Below, one piece after another: positions 1 to 8,348 of a DNA stretch of 64,000 nt; the stretch's first letter is position 1, and each line of letters starts with the position of its first letter. A program made the position numbers and the translations under genes. Location: positions 91,446 to 155,445 of the forward strand of contig NZ_QAGK01000009.1 in NCBI RefSeq assembly GCF_003057885.1, read 5' to 3'. Origin of the DNA: Oceaniglobus ichthyenteri (GTDB taxonomy: Bacteria; Pseudomonadota; Alphaproteobacteria; Rhodobacterales; Rhodobacteraceae). The notes beneath the pieces are model-generated. The model ran no database searches, was not told the DNA's origin, and saw only the letters and a list, made by a program, of their open reading frames with translations.

Positions 1-1365
1 CAACAGCATGGCATACATGAACGCCAAAATCGAAACCCCGTTGAACCGGGTCATTTCCGGCCAGCTGACCTGGGGGTTCAGGCCGCTGAAATAAGTGATC
101 ACATCGCCCTCGGCCCCGCCACCAACCAGAAACCACACCACCAAAAGCGCCAACCACACGGGCGACATCAGATACCCCATGGCCCCCGAAATCAGGTGAA
201 ACCGCGATACGGCGTGAAAGCCGCGGCTGAACACCAGCCGCAGGTGTTGCAAATTGCCTTGGCACCAGCGCCGATCCCGCAACACGTAATCAATCAGGGT
301 CGGCGGCACCTCTTCATACGATCCGCCAATGCCGGGCAAAAACCGCACCGACCAACCGGCACGGCGCAACAGTCCTGCCTCGACAAAATCATGGGATAGG
401 ATCAACCGCCCCTCGCCATTGCGGCTGCGCATGCGCGGCAGGCCGGCACAGGCGGCAAAGGCCGCGCTGCGGATGATCGCGTTGTGGCCCCAATAGTTGC
501 CCTCGCGGTCGGTCCATTTGGCCAGACCTTCGGCCAGAGCAGTGCCATATATCCGGTTGGAAAACTGTTGCACGCGGCCAAACAGGGTGTGCGCGCCAAA
601 CAGCAATGGAAACGACTGGATCAGCCCCGCCGCCGGATCGGCAGACAACGCATCTGACAGCGCAACAATCGCTGGCCCGCTCATCAGACTGTCGGCGTCC
701 AACACCAACATCGCCGGATACGCCCCGCCCCAGTTTTCGACCCAATCAGCCAGATTGCCGACCTTGCGATCGGTGTTTTCGGTGCGGCGGCGGTAATACA
801 CCGGCGCATCCGGACCCACCATCGCGCGCAGCGAATAAAACGCGCGCAATTCTTGCAGCGCAATGGCATCATCGCGGGTGTCTGACAGAATAAACAGCGA
901 AAACCGGTGTTCATGGGGTTCACTGGCCAACGCGGCCAACATGGCGGCGGCGTTGCCAAACACATCGGCCGGGGATTCATTGTAAACCGGCACCAACAGC
1001 GCCACGTCCATGGGCAGGACCGGGCCAGGTGCCGATACCGGATTGCGGCGCAACCACAGGCTGCTCAGGCCCAGAAATGCGGTGCTGACCGACAGGGCGA
1101 TCCAGAAAAAGCTGAACGCGATCAAAAGAATGATCACCGCCTCAAACGGGGTCAGCCCGCCAACGGCAAACCAATCGGTGAATGCCGCGATCAGGCCTGC
1201 CGTGGTCAAAACCGCAGGCACGAACGTGGCCACGCGCCAGGCCATTGCCCGCGACGCGGTGCGCACCGGGGCGGGCGCGCCGCAATGGGGCCGGTGCAAC
1301 GCCTGTATGGGGCGCGACAGCGGGCTGTGGGGGGGCATGTTGGGATGGGGCATCAGGCGGTCCAT
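1..1365 (-). CDS. opgH: Glucans biosynthesis glucosyltransferase OpgH (C-terminus off the edge)
   Basis: Inner-membrane GT2 glucosyltransferase that builds and exports the beta-1,2-linked backbone of osmoregulated periplasmic glucans. The reading frame stays open from ATG 1365 to base 1 (about 455 codons; the family has 600-850), so the C-terminal membrane part is missing only because of the window edge. Visible are an N-terminal membrane stretch, the GT2 start motif 'LLVPVYNE', the DxD-type 'LDADS' and the 'RDRRWCQGN' (Q/RxxRW-type) motif. The start overlaps the end of opgG: ATG 1365 lies 13 bases inside it, and a second ATG at 1353 would give a TGATG junction. It is the last gene of the opgC-opgG-opgH operon. 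Confidence 0.9.
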   Translation of the reverse strand, partial: MDRLMPHPNMPPHSPLSRPIQALHRPHCGAPAPVRTASRAMAWRVATFVPAVLTTAGLIAAFTDWFAVGGLTPFEAVIILLIAFSFFWIALSVSTAFLGLSSLWLRRNPVSAPGPVLPMDVALLVPVYNESPADVFGNAAAMLAALASEPHEHRFSLFILSDTRDDAIALQELRAFYSLRAMVGPDAPVYYRRRTENTDRKVGNLADWVENWGGAYPAMLVLDADSLMSGPAIVALSDALSADPAAGLIQSFPLLFGAHTLFGRVQQFSNRIYGTALAEGLAKWTDREGNYWGHNAIIRSAAFAACAGLPRMRSRNGEGRLILSHDFVEAGLLRRAGWSVRFLPGIGGSYEEVPPTLIDYVLRDRRWCQGNLQHLRLVFSRGFHAVSRFHLISGAMGYLMSPVWLALLVVWFLVGGGAEGDVITYFSGLNPQVSWPEMTRFNGVSILAFMYAMLL

Positions 1366-2867
1366 CGGTAAAGCCAAACTTCACTCACCGGTTTGTTATC
1401 CTTGAACAATTGGGCGCGAAATTCCGCGGCGGGCACATCGCCCGGCACAAAGCTGAACGCCAGACGCAGACCGCCGGTTCCCCGGTTGCGCTCTAATACG
1501 CCCTCGGATGGGGGTATCTGATCGGAATGCAGATAAATCGTCAGCCCCTCGGCCCCATCAACCAAGGCGGGGTGATCGGCGAAATCAATGGCACAGACCG
1601 TTTTCACCTGATCAAACCCCCGGCCGATGCGGGTGTTGATGACTTTGGCCACATCGGGCAATCCGGCGGGCTGTTCGCCCCATGCCATTGTATAGGCAAA
1701 TTCATGGGCCTGCCCCGGGGCCAGGGGCGTGCCGGGGTGCCAATAGGCCACGATATTATCGTAAATCTCACGGTCTGCGGGAATTTCAACAAGGCGCACC
1801 GCGCCCTGCCCCCAATCGCCCTTGGGCGTGATCCACAGGGACGGGCGGTTTTCATAGCGCGCCTCAAGATCGGCAAAATCTTCGGCCCGCCGTCCGCGCT
1901 GCATCAGGCCGAACCCTTTCGGGTTTGCATCGGCGAAACTACTAAGTTGCAGGGCGCGGGGGTTGGCCAGGGGCCGCCACAACACCTCGTCATTGCCGTT
2001 CCACACCATCAACGCTTCGCTGTCATGAACGGCGGGGCGGAAATCATCGAACCTGTGGCGGTTGGTTTCATCGAACAGGAACATACTGGTCAACGGGGCA
2101 AACCCCACATGGCTCAGCGCCACGCGCGGATACAGCGTCGCCGATACCTCAACCATGGTGGGCGTGCCCGGCGTTATTTCAAAACTGTACGCGCCACTGG
2201 TCGATGGCCCGTCAAGCAAGGCGTGAACGGTGAATGTGCCCTGCCCTGCCTTTGGGGTTTCCACCCAGAATTTGCGAAACTCGGGAAATTCCTCACCCGA
2301 AGGATCGCCGGTGTTCAACGCCAGCCCCCGCGCCGACAGGCCATAGGTCTGACCGTTGGCGATGGCGCGAAAATAGCTCGCGCCCTGAAACACCATGAAT
2401 TCTTCAAAAATGCCGCGCTTGTTCAACTCTGCACGCAGGCGCAGACCGGAATACCCCATGGTGTCATCCACGGGCGGATTGGGAAACTGATCGGTGCTGT
2501 CAAACAATGACAGATCAAACCCAAGGGTGCGGGCGATACCATCGTCAACGATGGCAATTTCCACCGGATGATCAAAATAAAGCCCCGCCGCGAACAGATC
2601 CAATTGCAACGGGCGCGGCTCATCCGCCCAAATCGCCTTTTGGCTATTGAACCAGATCATCCGGTATTCATCATAGGACAGGTTTTTCCACCCTTTCGGG
2701 ACGCTGGGCGCGGGCTGATACGGCGCGGCGGCCAAACGTCCGGCCTCCTGGTTCAACCAGTCGCGGGAGAACGGTGCCTGAGATTGCACCAATTCGCCCC
2801 GCGCAAACGCCGGTGCCCCAGCTAACGCCGCAAGTGCGGCCAAAAACGATCGTCTATCCATGGTCAT
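1353..2867 (-). CDS. opgG: Periplasmic glucan biosynthesis protein OpgG
   Basis: Periplasmic OpgG/MdoG protein of about 504 residues, needed for branching and release of osmoregulated periplasmic glucans. ATG 2867 (MTMDRRSF...) overlaps the opgC stop by four bases (ATGA) and opens with an Arg-Arg signal peptide followed by an Ala-rich segment (cleavage near 'APAFA'), consistent with Tat or Sec export; ATG 2861 is also possible. The open frame continues upstream of 2867, but that part is antisense-like and lies inside opgC. Length and the OpgG/OpgD-type beta-sandwich blocks ('DYRMIWFN'-like, 'YFRAIANGQTYGLSARGLA') fit the family. It is co-transcribed with opgC upstream and opgH downstream. Confidence 0.93.
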   Translation of the reverse strand: MTMDRRSFLAALAALAGAPAFARGELVQSQAPFSRDWLNQEAGRLAAAPYQPAPSVPKGWKNLSYDEYRMIWFNSQKAIWADEPRPLQLDLFAAGLYFDHPVEIAIVDDGIARTLGFDLSLFDSTDQFPNPPVDDTMGYSGLRLRAELNKRGIFEEFMVFQGASYFRAIANGQTYGLSARGLALNTGDPSGEEFPEFRKFWVETPKAGQGTFTVHALLDGPSTSGAYSFEITPGTPTMVEVSATLYPRVALSHVGFAPLTSMFLFDETNRHRFDDFRPAVHDSEALMVWNGNDEVLWRPLANPRALQLSSFADANPKGFGLMQRGRRAEDFADLEARYENRPSLWITPKGDWGQGAVRLVEIPADREIYDNIVAYWHPGTPLAPGQAHEFAYTMAWGEQPAGLPDVAKVINTRIGRGFDQVKTVCAIDFADHPALVDGAEGLTIYLHSDQIPPSEGVLERNRGTGGLRLAFSFVPGDVPAAEFRAQLFKDNKPVSEVWLYRWTA

Positions 2868-4165
2868 TTTACGAAGTCCCGCCAAGGTTGAGATTTGATC
2901 CAGGCCACGCCATAGGCGAGCGCGATCAGAAGGCCGAAGCCGATGAAATTGGCCAGTGTCATGTTCCAGGCCGTGCGTTCCGTCTGGTCCATCACGAACC
3001 CGCTGAACCGCGCCAGAACCATTGAAAACAGGAACACCGCCAGCGATTGCTGCCCCACCTTGGTGATCCACGCCACCAAAGTGGCCCAAACGCGTGACAG
3101 GCGGCCCTCCCCGACCGGGCGCAGGCGCACGCCCTGTGGCCCCGCAACCACCCATGCCAGATAAGCCAGCGCCAGAAACTGAACATAGCGAAGGATGCCG
3201 AAGTTCGATTTGTCAAACCACGGTGCAAACGCCTGTCGGAAATCAAACACCGGGTTACACCGGCCAAATCCGGTTTCGGCGCACCCGGTCAGCGCGATAT
3301 AGGTGGCGCGCACCGGGGCCAGTTCAAAAAACCGAAACCCGACATTCGAAACGATGATATTTGCAACCACCAGCACCGCGCACAGCGCGATCAGCCAGAT
3401 GCGCACCGGCGGGGCCGGAATCCAGCCCCGCATCAATGCAAACCCGGTGAAAAACACCAATTGCCAGGCAAATGGGTTGAAAAACCAGCGCCGCTCGCTC
3501 CAGGGTTCGGCGGGAAAGCTGAGGCCGGAAAACACGCCGCCCCACCAGACCCACAGCGCGCCCTGCGCCGCGATCCACAGCCCTGCCATGGCACCAAAAA
3601 CCAGGCCCACGTGCAGCTTTGACAGGGCCATCACCACCGGGATCATTGCCAAAAGCACCATATACATCGGCAAAATGTCGAAATAGTTCGGCACATAGGT
3701 CAGCGTCACCAGGCCCACCAATTGCGGCCCCGGATCGGCAAAGAATTTCCACAGGTTGAGGGTGCCGATGTATACTGTTTCGAAATCACCGAACTGATCA
3801 ATCGCCGCCAACATCGCCGCGATTACCACGAACATGCCCAAATGCGCCCAATACACCTGCCAGACACGATACCCCACACGCGCAGTCCCCAAACGCCAGC
3901 CGCGGCTGTCGAAACTGGCGCCAAAGGCAATCGCGCTGGCCATCCCCGAACAGAACACAAAGATTTCGGTGGCATCGGAAAAGCCCCAGCGCGCGGGAAT
4001 CCACAGGCTGAAGAAATTGTTGGGCGTGTGCGAGGCAAGGATGATGAACATCGCAATGCCGCGGTAGAAATCCAGCCGGGGATCACGAAATCGCGCCGCC
4101 GGTTTGACCCGGACAGGGGTCGAGACGCCCGCAAACGGAAAATCGGTAGGATTGGCCAGTGTCAT
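2864..4165 (-). CDS. opgC: OpgC family glucan succinyl/acyl-transferase
   Basis: A 433-residue polytopic membrane protein of the OpgC/acyltransferase-3-like family, which adds succinyl groups to periplasmic glucans. The N-terminus carries the family block 'DPRLDFYRGIAMFIILASHTP', with the acidic/Arg and His residues near residues 28-46, followed by about ten hydrophobic segments. The start is preceded by AAAGGA at a good distance. It is the first gene of the opgCGH operon: succinylation, backbone and release functions sit together, so the cell probably makes anionic glucans. Its membership of the OpgC group is clear; the exact acyl donor is inferred from the family. Confidence 0.88.
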   Translation of the reverse strand: MTLANPTDFPFAGVSTPVRVKPAARFRDPRLDFYRGIAMFIILASHTPNNFFSLWIPARWGFSDATEIFVFCSGMASAIAFGASFDSRGWRLGTARVGYRVWQVYWAHLGMFVVIAAMLAAIDQFGDFETVYIGTLNLWKFFADPGPQLVGLVTLTYVPNYFDILPMYMVLLAMIPVVMALSKLHVGLVFGAMAGLWIAAQGALWVWWGGVFSGLSFPAEPWSERRWFFNPFAWQLVFFTGFALMRGWIPAPPVRIWLIALCAVLVVANIIVSNVGFRFFELAPVRATYIALTGCAETGFGRCNPVFDFRQAFAPWFDKSNFGILRYVQFLALAYLAWVVAGPQGVRLRPVGEGRLSRVWATLVAWITKVGQQSLAVFLFSMVLARFSGFVMDQTERTAWNMTLANFIGFGLLIALAYGVAWIKSQPWRDFVK

Positions 4166-4518
4166 GTGTGTGAGAGTCCTTTGCGCGGCTTATTAGGCCG
4201 AATTGCGCGCGGCGCAAGCGGCATTTTCAGCCTTTGAATCAAGGCCAAGCCGGGCCGCAGATCTTTTGGCATCGCAGGCGCGCGGGGCACTGGAAATCCG
4301 GGGATTATACGGGCGGGCGGGCAGAATCGCTTGGGTCATGGGGGCAGTCCAATACAGGGCAAACGCGTGGCCCCCATATGTAATCGCAGTTGTATCGGAT
4401 TACTGCTTCCCCCCCTGCAAATAACAGGGAGGTGATCCTGTTTCCGCTGTTAACGCCAAATTGTTCGGCGGTTTGCCGCCAAACAATGCCGTCTATCAAC
4501 CTGAGTAACCACGATATT
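4166..4518. other. Non-coding region between the opg operon and the CoA-transferase gene
   Basis: About 350 bases with no convincing gene. It must hold the opgC promoter (minus strand) and the end of the CoA-transferase transcript. An inverted repeat (8-base arms at 4338-4345 and 4370-4377, ATGGGGGC/GCCCCCAT) lies about 170 bases upstream of opgC. A second, longer palindrome at 4461-4486 is listed separately. I see no clear -35/-10 pair. Confidence 0.6.
4461..4486 (-). terminator. Hairpin downstream of the CoA-transferase gene
   Basis: A 26-base near-perfect palindrome (TTGTTYGGCGG arm, loop at the centre) starting 33 bases after the stop of the minus-strand CoA-transferase gene. It is likely the transcript end of the two-gene operon. 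No strong U tract follows, so termination may be weak or Rho-assisted; an operator is an alternative. Confidence 0.5.
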
Positions 4519-5700
4519 TCAGGTTTTGTCCTTGAGACGTGCCAAAATGGCGTCGGTGTCCTGTCCGAACCGGGGCGGTGCCCGGCGATAGGTGACAGGG
4601 CTGGCCGACATGTTCAACGGATTCCCGATCAGCCGCACATGGCCCTCGGCCGCCTCGTCACAGGGCACTTCGGCCACCATGCCGCGCGCTTGCACCTGAT
4701 CGCTGGCGAACACCTGATCAAGGGTCTGCACCGGGCCAACCGGAACCTTGCGCGCCTCAAGCCCAGCGATGATATCGTCCATCGTGCGTGCCGCCAGCAG
4801 CCCGGCGACGGTTTCGATCAACGTGTCGCGGTTGGCCAGACGGGCGGGGTTTGTGGCGTAACGCGGGTCTTGCGCCAATTCCGCAACGCCCAGATAATCA
4901 CAGAACCGGGCAAATTGGCCATCGTTGCCCACGGCCACCAAAACATGCCCGTCACTGGATGCAAACACCTGATAAGGCACGATATTGGGGTGGGCATTGC
5001 CGCGCCGTTTCGGCACCTCGCCCGAGGTGAGGTAATTCACCCCCTCGTTGATCAACCAGGCGATCTGGGTATCGACAAGCGACACATCCACATGCTGCCC
5101 CTCACCGGTCTGATCGCGGTGGCGCAGTGCCGCCAGAATGCCAACGGTGGCGTACATGCCGCACATCACATCGGCCACGCCGACGCCCACCTTCATCGGC
5201 TCACCATCTGTTGCGCCGGTCAACGACATGATGCCGCCGTACCCCTGGGCCATCAGATCGTATCCGGGTTTTGACGCATTCGGCCCCGTCTGTCCGTAGC
5301 CCGATATCGAACAGTACACCAAGGCGGGGTGGGCCGCGCGCAGGCTGGCGTGGTCAAGCCCGTATTTTTCCAACCCGCCGGGTTTGAAATTTTCAAGCAC
5401 GACATCACAGGTCGCCGCCAGGGCACGAATGGTTTCCTGCCCCTCGGGCGTGGCAATATCGACCGCGACCGATAATTTATTGCGGTTGGCGCACATGAAA
5501 TAGGCCGAAAGATCGGTCGGCGCGCCATCGGTGCCGGTGACAAAGGGCGGCCCCCATGCGCGGGTGTCATCGCCATGTGTGCCGGGATTTTCGATCTTGA
5601 TGACTTCGGCGCCCAAATCGCCCAACAATTGGGTGCAGGTCGGCCCTGCCAGAATCCGCGACAGATCCAGAATTCTCAACCCGTCCAAAGCACCAGCCAT
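4519..5700 (-). CDS. Class III (CaiB/BaiF) CoA-transferase
   Basis: A 393-residue CoA-transferase of the CaiB/BaiF/formyl-CoA-transferase family, which moves CoA between two carboxylic acids through an aspartyl-CoA thioester. The N-terminal motif 'GLRILDLSRILAGP', 'GAEVIKIE' and 'NRNKLSVAVD' are typical. The conserved Asp of the class III family is present in 'KPGYDLMAQ' (about residue 148), followed by 'GGIMSLTG'. It lies 10 bases downstream of a ThDP-dependent enzyme, so both are probably translated from one mRNA. Such a pair recalls formyl-CoA transferase/oxalyl-CoA decarboxylase, but the partner does not look like a true oxalyl-CoA decarboxylase, so the acid pair is unknown. Confidence 0.85.
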   Translation of the reverse strand: MAGALDGLRILDLSRILAGPTCTQLLGDLGAEVIKIENPGTHGDDTRAWGPPFVTGTDGAPTDLSAYFMCANRNKLSVAVDIATPEGQETIRALAATCDVVLENFKPGGLEKYGLDHASLRAAHPALVYCSISGYGQTGPNASKPGYDLMAQGYGGIMSLTGATDGEPMKVGVGVADVMCGMYATVGILAALRHRDQTGEGQHVDVSLVDTQIAWLINEGVNYLTSGEVPKRRGNAHPNIVPYQVFASSDGHVLVAVGNDGQFARFCDYLGVAELAQDPRYATNPARLANRDTLIETVAGLLAARTMDDIIAGLEARKVPVGPVQTLDQVFASDQVQARGMVAEVPCDEAAEGHVRLIGNPLNMSASPVTYRRAPPRFGQDTDAILARLKDKT

Positions 5701-5710
5701 ATCCGCCTCC

Positions 5711-7318
5711 TCAAATGCGCCCGTCGTATGCCTGACGGTCTATCACAGCGGCGATCACGGTAAAGGTGTCAGCGTCCAATGCATCGGCAATTGCGCCCCT
5801 GAGATCGGCACGCCCGGTCACTGTTACGCCGTGACCGCCAAAGGCACGCCCGATGGCGGCAAAATCGTGACCGGCAAAATCAACGCCTTGATTTTGCATC
5901 TGTCGTGCGCGCTGTTTCATTTCGATCAGGGCAAGCGCGCGATCGACAAACACGACAAAGATCGTCGTCTGGCCCAGTTCGGCAGCCGTGGCCAGTTCAC
6001 CCGCGACCATCAAAAATCCCGCATCGCCCGAAAACGACACCACCGGCCGGTCCGGCGCGGCCAGCTTTGCGCCGATGGCCAGCGGTACGGCACAGCCCAT
6101 GGTGCAAAATCCCGATGATTGCAAAAGCGTGCGGGGGGCTTCGCAGGTCCACATTTGCGACAGTAAAATCCGGTGCGCCCCGCTGTCGACAGTGGCGATG
6201 GTATTGGCCGGCAATGCCGCACGGCAGGTATCAATGATCGCGGCGGGGCCCCATGGCTCGTCCGTGGGAAAGGCCGCGCGCAGGGCCTGTTTTGCGGCGG
6301 TGACGCGGCCCTGGGGCCATTTGGCACGCACGGTGCTGTTTTCGCGCAACGCGTCGAGTGTGGCGCCGGTATCGGCCAGAAAAGACAGCGTCGCCTGATG
6401 CATATAATGGTGGTTGGGCGCGGCGTGAATATCAATCACCCGCTGGATGGCTGGGTTCCACGGATCGCGCCACCCGGCGCGCATTTCAATCGGATCATAC
6501 CCGACCGACAGGATCAGATCAGCCTCGCCCAAAAGCGGCAGCAAGATCGCATCGGCCTTGGGCGAAAGCCCAGCGGCCCCCATCGCCAGGGGATGGGTTT
6601 CATCAATCACGCCCTTGGCTTTGTAGGTGGTGATGACAGGCACCGACAAGGCGTCGGAAAACCGGCGCACGGCCTCAAATGCGCCGTCTTTCAGGGCATC
6701 CAGACCCACGATCATGATCGGGCGGTGCGCCTCGGACAGCCAGCGGCGGGCCTTTTGCAAATTGGCCGGAACGGTTGGCGCGGGCGGTGTGCGCGCGCCC
6801 TCCATTTCGGCGCCCGGTGCATCGGCCACGGAAATCGGCACATCGATATGCACGGGGCCCGCGCGCCCTTCGGTGGCGATGGCGATCGCCTTGTCGGCGA
6901 TCACGCCCGCCGCGCCGGCCGTCAGCGTGAATGTCGCCTTGGTAATCGGTGCAAACACGGCGCGGTGGTCCAACACCTGATGGGTATAGGTGGCCGCCTC
7001 ATCCGGATCGATACAGCCGCAAAGCACGATCATCGGCACGCGGTCCTGATGGGCGTTGGCCACCACATTCACGCCGTTCATCGCCCCCGGCCCGACAGTG
7101 GCCAGCAAGATTGCCGGCGCACCATCGACATGATGCACCCCTTCGGCCATGAACCCGCCGGCATTTTCATGCTTGCACAGAACAAACCGGATGCCCGCCC
7201 GTTCAAGCGCGTCAATCAGGGTCAGAACTTCGCCCCCCGGCATTCCGAACGCGGTGCGGCACCCGGCGGCGTAAAGGCGGCGCGCCAGGATATCGGCAGA
7301 GCGGGGGGGCGTTTTCAT
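5711..7318 (-). CDS. ThDP-dependent enzyme, acetolactate synthase-like
   Basis: A 535-residue three-domain ThDP enzyme of the acetolactate synthase/benzoylformate decarboxylase superfamily. The PYR-domain catalytic Glu is in 'CKHENAGGFMAEG' (about residue 52); a central Rossmann-like domain follows ('RPIMIVGLDALK'); the PP domain has 'FSGDAGFLMVAGELATA'. In the ThDP motif the usual Asn-Asn after 'VVF' is Val-Asp ('FVDRALALIEMKQ'), so this is not a standard acetolactate synthase. The FAD-binding signature is not obvious. It is the first gene of a pair with the CoA-transferase, which suggests that an acyl-CoA or 2-oxo acid is made or cleaved. Substrate not assigned. Confidence 0.8.
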   Translation of the reverse strand: MKTPPRSADILARRLYAAGCRTAFGMPGGEVLTLIDALERAGIRFVLCKHENAGGFMAEGVHHVDGAPAILLATVGPGAMNGVNVVANAHQDRVPMIVLCGCIDPDEAATYTHQVLDHRAVFAPITKATFTLTAGAAGVIADKAIAIATEGRAGPVHIDVPISVADAPGAEMEGARTPPAPTVPANLQKARRWLSEAHRPIMIVGLDALKDGAFEAVRRFSDALSVPVITTYKAKGVIDETHPLAMGAAGLSPKADAILLPLLGEADLILSVGYDPIEMRAGWRDPWNPAIQRVIDIHAAPNHHYMHQATLSFLADTGATLDALRENSTVRAKWPQGRVTAAKQALRAAFPTDEPWGPAAIIDTCRAALPANTIATVDSGAHRILLSQMWTCEAPRTLLQSSGFCTMGCAVPLAIGAKLAAPDRPVVSFSGDAGFLMVAGELATAAELGQTTIFVVFVDRALALIEMKQRARQMQNQGVDFAGHDFAAIGRAFGGHGVTVTGRADLRGAIADALDADTFTVIAAVIDRQAYDGRI

Positions 7319-7374
7319 ATCAGATATCCTTGGTCAGTGGGCGGCGGCATCGGCGATATTCTGGAATATGCCAT

Positions 7375-7443
7375 CTAATTCGCCCGCCGCCACCTGCAAA
7401 TCAGGAATGTCATCCGCGCAATGGTGGTGGCGAAAAGGCGCAT
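7375..7443 (-). CDS. Possible 22-residue leader ORF upstream of the ThDP enzyme gene
   Basis: An ATG at 7443 has an excellent ribosome-binding site (AGGAG, 7-base spacing) and opens a 22-codon ORF (MRLFATTIARM...) that stops at 7375, 57 bases before the ThDP-enzyme start. A second frame (-1 relative to it) reads on as an acidic, protein-like tail ('DDIPDLQVAAGELDGIF...') to a stop near 7335. Either this is a leader peptide, or a small gene with a frameshift. I do not recognise a family. Confidence 0.3.
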   Translation of the reverse strand: MRLFATTIARMTFLICRWRRAN

Positions 7444-7465
7444 GGTAACTCTCCTGAATGAAATA

Positions 7466-7490
7466 CGCGCCAACCCTGACAGGTGGCGCG
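7466..7490 (-). terminator. Hairpin after the L,D-transpeptidase gene
   Basis: Stem CGCGCCA/TGGCGCG with an inner CCT/AGG, starting 34 bases downstream of the minus-strand ldt stop and upstream of the small ORF at 7443. It is placed to end the ldt transcript; a poor T run follows, so its strength is uncertain. Confidence 0.45.
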
Positions 7491-7523
7491 CATTCTGAAA
7501 AGTCACGTGTGCGACAGGTTTTG

Positions 7524-8120
7524 TTATGACCGGTTTGGCAACATCCGCGGATACAACACGACACGGCTTTGCATTGGCACGCGGTTATAAAGATCGACCA
7601 TCTGATCGTTGACCAGCCGCGCACAGCCATTGGAGACGGCGCGCCCGATCGTGTTGGGCAGATGCGTGCCGTGAAGGCGCAGGAACGTATCGCCGCGCCC
7701 CGGTTCAAACAGGTACAGCGCCCGCGCGCCCAATGGGTTGGTCAATCCGCCCTTGATCCCGTCCTCGGCATAGCGGGCATATTGCGCGGGCGACCGTTTG
7801 ACCATATCAGGCGTCGGTTTCCAGCTTGGAAACTCTTTTTTCGCACCGACATAAAATTCACCGGGTTCATACAGCCCCACCCGGCCAATGCCGCAGGTAT
7901 AGCGGATGGCGCGCTGTTCCGGCAGGGTCCAGTACACGGCAAATTCGTCGGGGAAAACATGCACCTCACCCGGTGCCAGATTGACCCGCAGGCTTACCTC
8001 ACGCGGGAGGTATTTTTCCGGCACATTATAGGTTGGCACGGTGGGCGCAGCAGCCAGTGGCGTAGCCCCCAGCAAAGCAAAGGCAGTGGTGGTTTTTATC
8101 AGATCCCGGCGGTTCATCAT
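7524..8120 (-). CDS. L,D-transpeptidase (YkuD family), exported
   Basis: A periplasmic YkuD-fold enzyme of 198 residues that makes 3-3 peptidoglycan cross-links or attaches proteins to the wall. ATG 8120 (MMNRRDLIKTT) is preceded by AGAAGGA and starts a twin-arginine-type signal sequence ending near 'ATPLAAA'; the open frame further upstream is not needed. The catalytic motif HGT...SNGCAR is complete ('LRLHGTHLPNTIG', 'AVSNGCARL'). The gene stands alone between a ThDP-enzyme operon and an ABC transporter operon. Confidence 0.9.
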   Translation of the reverse strand: MMNRRDLIKTTTAFALLGATPLAAAPTVPTYNVPEKYLPREVSLRVNLAPGEVHVFPDEFAVYWTLPEQRAIRYTCGIGRVGLYEPGEFYVGAKKEFPSWKPTPDMVKRSPAQYARYAEDGIKGGLTNPLGARALYLFEPGRGDTFLRLHGTHLPNTIGRAVSNGCARLVNDQMVDLYNRVPMQSRVVLYPRMLPNRS

Positions 8121-8313
8121 GGCAGTTCCTTCTAAGGTCGTTGTGTCCCGGCGCAGAACGGGACAAGCAGCATTATAACACATTCTGGCCCACGCCAGGT
8201 TTGATTAACAACCCCAACGTTTACAAATTGTTCCCCTGCCGTTGCGACGCCTGTGGTATTTTGGCGATGTCGTATTTTTTTGGTCACGCTTTGCACCGAA
8301 GCAAAAGCATGCC

Positions 8314-8327
8314 CCAACGGCCGTTGG
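8314..8327. terminator. Perfect 14-base palindrome downstream of the ABC permease gene
   Basis: CCAACGGCCGTTGG lies 22 bases beyond the permease stop, in the 230-base gap before ldt. With no loop it is a weak hairpin; it could assist termination of the ABC operon or be a dimeric operator for ldt. The rest of the gap shows nothing else. Confidence 0.3.
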
Positions 8328-8348
8328 CGAATCATCTGGCAACCGGGT

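Noticed and set aside
1527..2510. 327-codon + strand open frame inside opgG
   Set aside because: Antisense to a clear OpgG coding sequence with signal peptide and operon overlaps.
4519..7318. Oxalate degradation pair (frc/oxc)
   Set aside because: The CoA-transferase is shorter than formyl-CoA transferase and the ThDP enzyme has an altered cofactor motif; the assignment is not supported without a phylogeny.
8314..8327. 14-base palindrome as a member of the right-end hairpin families
   Set aside because: It shares neither the CTGCCCGGCAG/GAGAGG ends nor the GAACGGGCGGAGCCC module.
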